Shown in pieces: positions 1-5,457 of a stretch of DNA of 5,457 bases. Each line of letters begins with the position of its first letter. The first letter of the stretch is position 1. This stretch comes from Prevotellaceae bacterium (GTDB taxonomy: Bacteria; Bacteroidota; Bacteroidia; Bacteroidales; UBA932), in assembly GCA_031285695.1 (NCBI GenBank), contig JAITVR010000131.1, positions 1 through 5,457 of the forward strand. Reading direction: 5' to 3'. The notes below the pieces were generated by a model that did not search any database, was not told the DNA's origin, and worked only from the letters and a program-made list of their open reading frames with translations. The position numbers and the translations under genes were made by a program.

Positions 1-138
1 GTAAATTCGGTTGGCAGCCTGCTGTTTGTTACCTACGGCCTGCTCATTGGCGCGTATCCGGTGGTGGTGGCCAACGCCATTATTGTGGGCATAAATATTT
101 ACCACCTGCTTTTTGAGAAGAAGAAATTTGGAATCTGA
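1..138 (+). CDS. C-terminal end of a small membrane protein, YgjV-like (5' end outside window)
   Basis: An open frame runs from base 1 to a TGA at 136-138 and encodes 45 residues. It is almost entirely hydrophobic: two membrane-spanning stretches (about residues 4-19 and 21-38) and a short basic tail (EKKKFGI). The pattern N-x-x-G-S-L-L-F-x-x-Y-G, then P-V-V-V-x-N-x-x-I-x-x-I-N, resembles from memory the repeated unit of YgjV-type bacterial inner-membrane proteins, whose biochemical role is not known to me. The gene overlaps the dprA start, so the two are probably translated from one transcript. That it is a coding end is fairly secure, because the frame is open to the window edge and has membrane-protein composition. 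The family name is a recognition from a short fragment and could be wrong; another small multi-spanning protein is possible. Confidence 0.62.
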   Translation, partial: VNSVGSLLFVTYGLLIGAYPVVVANAIIVGINIYHLLFEKKKFGI

Positions 139-1237
139 AATTCTATATCCCATTGCGCTTACGCTCATTCCCGGCGTGGGCAGCATTACCGCCAAGCAGC
201 TCATAGCGTACTGCGGCAGCGCCGAGGCGGTGTTCAACGCCACGCCAAAGGAGCTGCTGCGCATTCCCAACATTGGCGCGGTGTTGTCGAGCAGCATTGC
301 TACCGCAAAAACGCTTGACAGCGCAAAAGAGGAGCTGGATTTTATGGAGAAAAATGGCGTGGAAGCGCTATTTTACCTCAACAAAAATTACCCCGAACGG
401 CTGCGCAGCTGCGAGGATAGCCCCGTTATTTTATACAAAAAAGGCAAGGCCGACCTCAGCGCGCAAAAGGTGGTGAGCATAGTGGGCACGCGCCACGCCA
501 CGGCTTACGGCAAGCAGCAGTGCGAAAAGTTGGTGGCAGGATTTTCTGAACTCGGGTACAATGTTTTGGTCATTAGCGGATTGGCGTTTGGTATAGATGT
601 TTGCGCACACCGCGCTTCGCTGAAAAATAAGCTGCCCACGGCGGGCGTGTTGGCGCACGGTTTGGAAATGATTTACCCGCCGCAACACAGCAGCACCGCC
701 GCCGAAATGGTGGAGCAGGGTGGGGCGCTGCTCAGCGATTTTGCCTCGCAAAGCGCCATGGCGCCGGGCAACTTTGTGCGCCGAAACCGCATTGTAGCGG
801 GTTTGGCCGATGCCACTATTGTGGTAGAATCAGCGGCTGAAGGCGGCGCGCTCATCACTGCCAACATGGCATTTGACTACTCGCGCGATGTAATGGCGCT
901 GCCCGGTAGGGTGGGCGATAAATTTTCGGAAGGTTGCCACAAGCTGATAAAAATGAACAAGGCGGCGCTCATCGAAACTGCCGCCGATGTGGCGTACAAC
1001 TTGGGTTGGGACGTTCCTAAAAAAACGGCGGTGCAGCGGCAACTTTTTCCCGCAGATTTATCGGAAACGGAAAAAATGCTGCTCGAATTTTTAGCAAAAA
1101 ATAGCGAAGCGCAAAGCATTGATAACATTTGTAGAGGAACAAAATTAAGCATGCCCACCGCTTCGTCGAGCTTGCTCAATCTTGAGTTTAGCGGATTGGT
1201 AAAGGCGCTGCCCGGGAAGATGTTTATACGAATGTAA
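128..1237 (+). CDS. dprA: DNA-processing protein DprA (Smf)
   Basis: DprA is a cytoplasmic protein that binds incoming single-stranded DNA during transformation and loads RecA onto it; many non-competent bacteria keep it too. In the 369-residue form the domains are in the usual order. A helix-hairpin-helix/SAM-like N-terminus contains LIPGVGSITAKQL (about 13-25) and a second IPNIG hairpin near 46. The Rossmann-type core has VGTR (119-122), SGLAFGIDVCAHRASL (150-165), FVRRNRIVAGL (216-226), GGALITA (239-245) and ALPGRVGDKFSEG (257-269). A winged-helix tail (about 310-369) follows, with LSETEKMLLEFL at its start. No ATG is available. TTG at 128 follows a purine-rich GAGAAGAAG and gives an N-terminus (ESEILYPIALTLIPGVG) of the usual family form. 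TTG at 113 would add five residues, RRRN-rich and without purines upstream. The start overlaps the preceding stop by 11 bases, which suggests translational coupling. The identity is secure; the exact start is not. Confidence 0.95.
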   Translation: MESEILYPIALTLIPGVGSITAKQLIAYCGSAEAVFNATPKELLRIPNIGAVLSSSIATAKTLDSAKEELDFMEKNGVEALFYLNKNYPERLRSCEDSPVILYKKGKADLSAQKVVSIVGTRHATAYGKQQCEKLVAGFSELGYNVLVISGLAFGIDVCAHRASLKNKLPTAGVLAHGLEMIYPPQHSSTAAEMVEQGGALLSDFASQSAMAPGNFVRRNRIVAGLADATIVVESAAEGGALITANMAFDYSRDVMALPGRVGDKFSEGCHKLIKMNKAALIETAADVAYNLGWDVPKKTAVQRQLFPADLSETEKMLLEFLAKNSEAQSIDNICRGTKLSMPTASSSLLNLEFSGLVKALPGKMFIRM

Positions 1238-1250
1238 AAAAATTGCGTTT

Positions 1251-1298
1251 GTCATGCTGTATTTTCAATCGGGGATTGCGGGTCAAGCCCGCAATGAC
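1251..1298. repeat. REP-like palindromic element downstream of dprA
   Basis: A perfect 8-bp stem, ATTGCGGG (1275-1282) and CCCGCAAT (1288-1295), encloses a 5-base loop. GTCAT (1251-1255) and ATGAC (1294-1298) form an outer pair of arms, so the element has a nested palindrome. It begins 13 bases after the dprA stop, is more GC-rich than its AT-rich surroundings, and resembles from memory extragenic palindromes of the form GTCATTGCGGG...CCCGCAATGAC scattered in several bacterial genomes. A T-rich stretch starts about 11 bases after the outer arm (1309-1322), so it may also help end dprA transcription, but it is not a classical terminator. No gene is visible elsewhere in this 152-base spacer. 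Confidence 0.55.
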
Positions 1299-1340
1299 AC
1301 GCATAAATGTTTTTACTTTTTTATTTGCAATAAAAATCAT

Positions 1341-1348
1341 TAAATTTG
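1341..1348 (+). promoter_or_regulatory. Candidate -7 box of the kduI promoter (TAAATTTG)
   Basis: TAAATTTG matches the Bacteroidota -7 consensus TAnnTTTG exactly. It lies 41 bases before the kduI ATG, giving a leader of roughly 35 bases. The -33 half is weak: the region 19-21 bases upstream is only T-rich, and the nearest TTTG (1324-1327) is spaced 13 bases away, too close. The box sits in the only spacer ahead of the kdu pair, after the dprA palindrome. A weak -33 element would fit a promoter that needs an activator, as expected for a catabolic operon; that is inference. Confidence 0.5.
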
Positions 1349-1389
1349 TGGGGTTTTAGCAGAAATATTAATTTTAACAGCATAAAAAC

Positions 1390-2238
1390 ATGGCAACAAA
1401 AACGAACTACGAGCTGCGCTACGCGGCGCACCCGAATGATGTAAAAAATTACGACACCAAGCAGCTGCGCGAGCATTTTTTGATTAAAAACTTCATGCAG
1501 CCCGACGAGGTAAACATGGTGTACAGCATGTACGACCGCATGGTGGTGGGCGGCGCGGTGCCCGTAAAGCAGGTGCTGGAATTGGAGGCCATTGAGCCGC
1601 TAAAAGCGCCATTCTTTTTGCACCGTCGTGAGCTGGGAATTTACAACGTGGGCGGCGCAGGAAAAGTTACCGTGGACGGAAAAGTTTTTGAGTTGCAGTA
1701 CAAGGAAGCCTTGTACCTCGGCTGCGGCGACCGCAAGGTGGAGTTTAGCAGCAACGATGCGGCAAAGCCCGCCCGTTTTTACTTCAACTCACTGGTGGCG
1801 CACAAGAATTTCCCCGACAAGCACATTACCAAAAAAGATGCCGTGGTGGCCGAAATGGGCTCGCTCGAAACCTGTAACCATCGCAGCATAAATAAAATGA
1901 TAGTGAACCAAGTGCTCGAAACCTGCCAGCTGCAAATGGGCATGACCGAGCTGCGCCCCGGCAGCGTGTGGAACACCATGCCGCCGCACACGCACTCGCG
2001 CCGCATGGAAGCCTACTTCTACTTTGAGGTGCCGAAGGAGCAAGCCGTGTGCCACTTCATGGGGCCGGTGGACGAAACCCGCCACATTTGGATGGGCAAC
2101 GAAGATGCAGTTATTTCGCCCGAGTGGTCAATTCACTCCGCAGCAGCCACCAGCAACTACACCTTTATTTGGGGTATGGGCGGCGAAAACCTCGACTACG
2201 GCGACCAGGATTTTACCACACCCGACCAGCTGATGTAA
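1390..2238 (+). CDS. kduI: 5-dehydro-4-deoxy-D-glucuronate isomerase (KduI)
   Basis: KduI interconverts 5-keto-4-deoxyuronate (4-deoxy-L-threo-5-hexosulose uronate) and 3-deoxy-D-glycero-2,5-hexodiulosonate in the cytoplasm, the step after unsaturated uronates are released from lyase-cleaved polysaccharides. The 282-residue product is close to the 278 residues of the E. coli enzyme and has the cupin fold's features. The metal site is complete: H200 and H202 in MPPHTHSRRMEAYFYF, E207, and H249 in SPEWSIHS. These match the known E. coli zinc ligands (196, 198, 203, 245) with a constant shift of four. Other typical KduI stretches are FFLHRRELGIYNVGG (75-89), LGCGDRKVEF (110-119) and the C-terminal WGMGGEN (261-267). 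The ATG at 1390 is the only sensible start; no Shine-Dalgarno is seen. The dehydrogenase for the next step follows 99 bases downstream on the same strand, so the pair is very likely one operon. Confidence 0.96.
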   Translation: MATKTNYELRYAAHPNDVKNYDTKQLREHFLIKNFMQPDEVNMVYSMYDRMVVGGAVPVKQVLELEAIEPLKAPFFLHRRELGIYNVGGAGKVTVDGKVFELQYKEALYLGCGDRKVEFSSNDAAKPARFYFNSLVAHKNFPDKHITKKDAVVAEMGSLETCNHRSINKMIVNQVLETCQLQMGMTELRPGSVWNTMPPHTHSRRMEAYFYFEVPKEQAVCHFMGPVDETRHIWMGNEDAVISPEWSIHSAAATSNYTFIWGMGGENLDYGDQDFTTPDQLM

Positions 2239-2240
2239 AT

Positions 2241-2312
2241 TCAGAGAAGATTAAGAAGTCTAAGAAGATTAGGAATTTTCTTCTTAAACTTCTTAATCTT
2301 CCTAAACTTCTT
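2241..2312. repeat. Degenerate 9-base tandem array forming a long hairpin, between kduI and kduD
   Basis: Starting two bases after the kduI stop, eight 9-base units follow in register: TCAGAGAAG, ATTAAGAAG, TCTAAGAAG, ATTAGGAAT, TTTCTTCTT, AAACTTCTT, AATCTTCCT, AAACTTCTT. The first half is purine-rich and the second half is its complement, so the array folds on itself. Bases 2246-2259 pair with 2288-2301 (14 bp without a mismatch) and, after one C/A mismatch, 2261-2268 pair with 2279-2286 (8 bp), leaving a 10-base loop. It fills most of the 99-base gap between the two operon genes. The stem is AT-rich and is not followed by a clean T-run, so it need not terminate; it could stabilise or segment the kdu mRNA. 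Confidence 0.8.
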
Positions 2313-2337
2313 TATTCACAAAAAATATTCAAATACT

Positions 2338-3129
2338 ATGAACAACATCTCAGACAAATTCTCCCTCAAGGGCAAAGTTGCTTTGGTAACCGGCGCCTCC
2401 TACGGCATTGGCTTTGCCATAGCCGAAGCGTTGGCCGAAGCCGGCGCCACCATTGTATTTAACGACATTAAGCAGGAGCTGATAGACGAGGGACTGAAGG
2501 CCTACAAGGCTGCCGGCATTACCGCGCACGGCTACCTGTGCGATGTTACCAACGAGCCGCAGGTGCAGGAAATGGTTACCAAAATTGAGAAAGAAGTAGG
2601 TGTGGTAGATATTTTGGTAAACAACGCCGGCATCATCAAGCGCATACCCATGCACGAAATGAGCGCAGCAGAGTTCCGTCAAGTTATTGACATTGACCTC
2701 AATGCACCCTTCATTATGGCCAAGGCCGTTATTCCTGCCATGATGAAAAAAGGCGCGGGAAAAATCATCAACATCTGCTCGATGATGAGCGAGCTGGGGC
2801 GCGAAACTGTGAGCGCCTACGCTGCCGCAAAGGGTGGTTTGAAAATGCTGACGCGCAACATAGCCTCGGAGTACGGCGAGTACAACATTCAGTGCAACGG
2901 CATTGGTCCGGGCTACATCGAAACGCCGCAAACTGCGCCGCTGCGCACGCCCGAGCACCCGTTCAACAAGTTTATTATAGCCAAAACGCCTGCTGCGCGT
3001 TGGGGTCGCACGGACGACTTGAAGGGTCCGGCCGTGTTCCTTGCCTCCGAAGCATCGAACTTTGTGAATGGCCACGTGCTGTACGTCGATGGCGGAATAT
3101 TAGCCTACATCGGCAAGCAGCCGAAGTAA
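2338..3129 (+). CDS. kduD: KduD-type short-chain dehydrogenase (2-dehydro-3-deoxy-D-gluconate 5-dehydrogenase)
   Basis: This is a classical SDR with an NAD(P)-binding Rossmann fold, 263 residues. The cofactor loop is TGASYGIG (18-25), the acidic turn is FND (41-43), and NNAG lies at 95-98. The catalytic set is N122 in DLNAPF, S148 in NICSMMSE, and Y161 with K165 in SAYAAAKGG. PGYIETP (191-197) and the C-terminal VDGGILAYIG (250-259) are typical of the gluconate 5-dehydrogenase/KduD branch. KduD reduces 3-deoxy-D-glycero-2,5-hexodiulosonate, the KduI product, to 2-keto-3-deoxygluconate using NAD(P)H. Sequence alone would also allow gluconate 5-dehydrogenase, a name often given to close Bacteroides relatives; the position directly after kduI is what favours KduD. 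The ATG at 2338 puts the SDR motif at the usual distance. The unit ends in a hairpin terminator 32 bases after the stop. Confidence 0.88.
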   Translation: MNNISDKFSLKGKVALVTGASYGIGFAIAEALAEAGATIVFNDIKQELIDEGLKAYKAAGITAHGYLCDVTNEPQVQEMVTKIEKEVGVVDILVNNAGIIKRIPMHEMSAAEFRQVIDIDLNAPFIMAKAVIPAMMKKGAGKIINICSMMSELGRETVSAYAAAKGGLKMLTRNIASEYGEYNIQCNGIGPGYIETPQTAPLRTPEHPFNKFIIAKTPAARWGRTDDLKGPAVFLASEASNFVNGHVLYVDGGILAYIGKQPK

Positions 3130-3160
3130 ATTTCAAATTTCAGATTCCAAATTCCAAATT
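3128..3160. repeat. Degenerate 7-base tandem array at the kduD stop codon
   Basis: Heptamers in register begin within the TAA stop codon of kduD (3127-3129): AAATTTC, AAATTTC, AGATTCC, AAATTCC, then a partial AAATT before the terminator stem. There is no self-complementary half, so unlike its neighbours this array is not a hairpin. No open frame of interest crosses it. It links the last codon of kduD directly to the terminator. Confidence 0.75.
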
Positions 3161-3193
3161 AATAAAGCCGAGCAGCTAATGCTCGGCTTTATT
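3161..3193 (+). terminator. Hairpin terminator of the kduI-kduD unit
   Basis: AATAAAGCCGAGCA (3161-3174) pairs perfectly with TGCTCGGCTTTATT (3180-3193), a 14-bp stem with a GC-rich core and a 5-base loop. The downstream arm ends in TTTATT and runs into ATTTTG, a U-rich tail for + strand transcripts. It is 32 bases past the kduD stop. Because kduD and eno converge, the same hairpin may also catch read-through from eno, but the - strand side is followed by a less U-rich sequence. Confidence 0.87.
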
Positions 3194-3246
3194 ATTTTGT
3201 GCTTGCCCATGAACTGAGACTCCTATTGTAATAACGGCAGGTTTTT

Positions 3247-4658
<1,412 letters not shown>

Positions 4659-4671
4659 CTAATTATACCTT

Positions 4672-4755
4672 ACGTATATAGCACTGTTAATGACATATAG
4701 ATTGCTGTAAGCGGCGTTTTACGCACGGTAAATGGCGTATGTACGATTGTAAGCC
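4672..4755. repeat. Four degenerate copies of a 21-base repeat upstream of the eno promoter
   Basis: Four consecutive 21-base units align without gaps: 4672-4692, 4693-4713, 4714-4734 and 4735-4755. Position by position they share C at 2, T at 4 and 6, G at 15, T at 16 and A at 18, with A/G only at 1, 3 and 19 and C/T only at 20. A rough consensus is RCRTATA, then a variable middle ending CACT, then GTAARYG. The 21 bases flanking on the eno side (4651-4671) resemble the first third of the unit. The array ends about 25 bases upstream of the eno -33 box. Twenty-one bases is two helical turns, so all copies face the same side of the DNA, and also three heptamers. It might hold phased protein sites or be an old heptamer array. 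The rest of the 290-base eno-thioesterase spacer holds only the promoter and the terminator. Confidence 0.65.
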
Positions 4756-4806
4756 ATATTTTCACCTCAAAAATCGTTAAAATATTGATAGTGTGCTAAA
4801 AAAGTA

Positions 4807-4830
4807 ATAGGCAGGTATAAACCTGCCTAT
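4807..4830 (-). terminator. Hairpin terminator of the thioesterase gene
   Basis: ATAGGCAGGT and ACCTGCCTAT (4807-4816 and 4821-4830) form a perfect 10-bp stem with a 4-base loop. Reading the - strand, the stem is followed by TTACTTTTTT, a proper U-run. It starts 46 bases after the thioesterase stop and separates that transcript from eno. The word GTGCTAAAA occurs on both sides of it (4793-4801 and 4837-4845). Confidence 0.85.
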
Positions 4831-4846
4831 ATAATGGTGCTAAAAG

Positions 4847-4868
4847 CTGTAAACTTGTAAACCGTAAA
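4847..4868. repeat. Short GTAAA-based array just after the thioesterase stop
   Basis: Three related units stand next to each other: CTGTAAA, CTTGTAAA and CCGTAAA (7, 8 and 7 bases). They lie 8 bases beyond the thioesterase stop codon (complement of 4877-4879), between it and the terminator. With only three units, one out of register, this could be chance, but its position matches the other arrays in the window. Confidence 0.4.
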
Positions 4869-4876
4869 TTCGAGCG

Positions 4877-5272
4877 TTACTCCTCCACCACCATCTTCTC
4901 TCGCCACTCGGGCTTTATGAGCACCGACTGCTGCGTGCGCTTGCTAAAGCCCGACAGCACCGAGTAGCTGCTCACGCGCACCTCGCCGTTGGTGGTGTCC
5001 ACCACCTCCTGCCGCATTTTTATGCTGCGCTCGCCAATGCCTACCACGCGGGTGCGCACGGCAATGGAATCCTTTAGCTTGGTTTGAATTTTGTAGTCAG
5101 CCTCCACGTGCACCAGCACCACGGTTTCGTCGCGCGCCTCAAAGTCGTCGCCCAGCGCCTGCTGCAGGTACTCCACGCGCCCAAGGTCAAAGTAGTTCCA
5201 GTACACGGAGTTGTTCACGTGCCCCATGCCGTCTATATCGCTAAAGCGAATTTGTATAGGAGTGGTAATCAT
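4877..5272 (-). CDS. Acyl-CoA thioesterase of the 4HBT/YbgC hotdog family
   Basis: The product is 131 residues, a single hotdog domain of the 4-hydroxybenzoyl-CoA thioesterase type, cytoplasmic with no signal peptide or membrane segment. The diagnostic N-terminus is RFSDIDGMGHVNNSVYWNYF (9-28), leading to DLGRVEYL on the long helix. D14 aligns, from memory, with the catalytic Asp17 of the Pseudomonas enzyme. HVEADYKIQTKLKDSIAVRTRVVGIGERSI-type beta strands follow (about 55-84), then SSYSVLSGFS near 101-110. Such enzymes hydrolyse acyl-CoA or acyl-ACP thioesters; the substrate cannot be read from sequence. The ATG (complement of 5270-5272) gives the usual short lead before the motif. It follows rnc on the same strand, with 53 bases between the rnc stop and this start and no promoter box in the gap, so it is probably co-transcribed with rnc. 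It has its own terminator downstream. Confidence 0.88.
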   Translation of the reverse strand: MITTPIQIRFSDIDGMGHVNNSVYWNYFDLGRVEYLQQALGDDFEARDETVVLVHVEADYKIQTKLKDSIAVRTRVVGIGERSIKMRQEVVDTTNGEVRVSSYSVLSGFSKRTQQSVLIKPEWREKMVVEE

Positions 5273-5276
5273 TTTT

Positions 5277-5342
5277 ATAATGGATAATGGATAATGGACA
5301 ATGAATAATTATCAATTGTCCGTTGTCAATTGTTCATTGTCA
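5277..5342. repeat. Degenerate 7-base tandem array spanning the rnc stop and the thioesterase leader
   Basis: Nine heptamers are in register on the + strand: ATAATGG three times, ACAATGA, ATAATTA, TCAATTG, TCCGTTG, TCAATTG, TTCATTG. The two ends are complementary: 5297-5310 pairs with 5328-5341 (14 bp with one G-T wobble). A shorter alternative, GGACAAT (5296-5302) with ATTGTCC (5315-5321), uses part of the same left arm, so the two folds exclude each other. The array starts 5 bases before the thioesterase ATG, fills the whole gap, and enters the rnc coding end. No promoter box is seen inside it. Confidence 0.85.
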
Positions 5343-5457
5343 GCTTGCCGTAGGCCTGCTCGGCGGCGCGCTGCTCGGCCTCTTTTTTTGAAGAGCCGCT
5401 ACCGCTTCCCGCCACCTCATCGTTGATGCGCAGCGTGCTCGAAAAGAAAAACGTTCC
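5326..5457 (-). CDS. rnc: Ribonuclease III, C-terminal end only (5' part outside window)
   Basis: The last 43 codons and a TGA stop (complement of 5326-5328) are present, in frame to the window edge. The sequence is the end of a double-stranded-RNA-binding domain: a beta strand (GTFFFSSTLRIND), then VAGSGSGSSKKEAEQRAAEQ with the lysine pair at residues 24-25 of the fragment that contacts the RNA backbone, and the closing helix AAEQAYGKL. RNase III cuts structured RNA, including rRNA precursors. The same domain occurs in other proteins, but an end directly after the motif helix is typical of RNase III. The final five residues (LTMNN) and the stop fall in the heptamer array, so the ancestral end was probably at or near GKL. 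The catalytic nuclease domain is not in view. Confidence 0.82.
   Translation of the reverse strand, partial: GTFFFSSTLRINDEVAGSGSGSSKKEAEQRAAEQAYGKLTMNN

Noticed and set aside
1324..1327. TTTG as the -33 box of the kduI promoter
   Set aside because: It is 13 bases from the -7 box, whereas 19-21 is expected.
2350..3075. 241-residue open frame on the - strand opposite kduD
   Set aside because: It lies wholly inside a gene with complete SDR motifs; its product is rich in H, R, G and V with no recognisable domain, as expected of an antisense shadow.
4719..4757. A 12-codon - strand frame (MAYNRTYAIYRA) upstream of eno, as a possible leader peptide
   Set aside because: It lies upstream of the predicted eno promoter, so it would not be in the eno transcript, and its sequence is explained by the 21-base repeat.

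Overview
The window looks like a stretch of Bacteroidota (Bacteroidetes) chromosome. The protein sequences read closest to that phylum: the KduI/KduD pair, the N-terminus of DprA, and the short YgjV-like tail. Start codons lack clear Shine-Dalgarno sequences. The best promoter, in front of enolase, is a full match to the phylum's own -33 TTTG / -7 TAnnTTTG pattern. Base composition is moderate and the spacers are AT-rich. I see no integrase, transposase, phage, CRISPR, rRNA or tRNA.

Layout on the + strand: the 3' end of a small membrane protein gene (1-138) overlaps dprA, the DNA-uptake/recombination mediator (128-1237). A spacer with a REP-like palindrome and a promoter follows. Next is a two-gene unit, kduI (1390-2238) and a KduD-type short-chain dehydrogenase (2338-3129), which ends in a strong hairpin terminator (3161-3193). 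Layout on the - strand: the last 43 codons of RNase III (5326-5457) are followed by a hotdog-fold acyl-CoA thioesterase (4877-5272) with its own terminator (4807-4830). Enolase (3288-4586) then runs from its own promoter and converges on kduD.

The genes do not form one pathway. KduI and KduD act in sequence on the 5-keto-4-deoxyuronate released by polysaccharide lyases from pectin, glycosaminoglycans and similar polymers, giving 2-keto-3-deoxygluconate. The KDG kinase and aldolase that would finish the route are not in the window. Enolase lies further down central glycolysis. DprA, RNase III and the thioesterase are housekeeping genes.

The unusual layer is between the genes. Degenerate short-period tandem arrays (periods of 7 or 9 bases) touch or overlap the stop codons of kduI, kduD, eno and rnc, and a weaker one follows the thioesterase stop. 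In rnc the array supplies the last codons and the stop itself. A separate four-copy array with an exact 21-base period sits just upstream of the enolase promoter. These arrays are the part of the window worth following up; I see no new multi-gene system.
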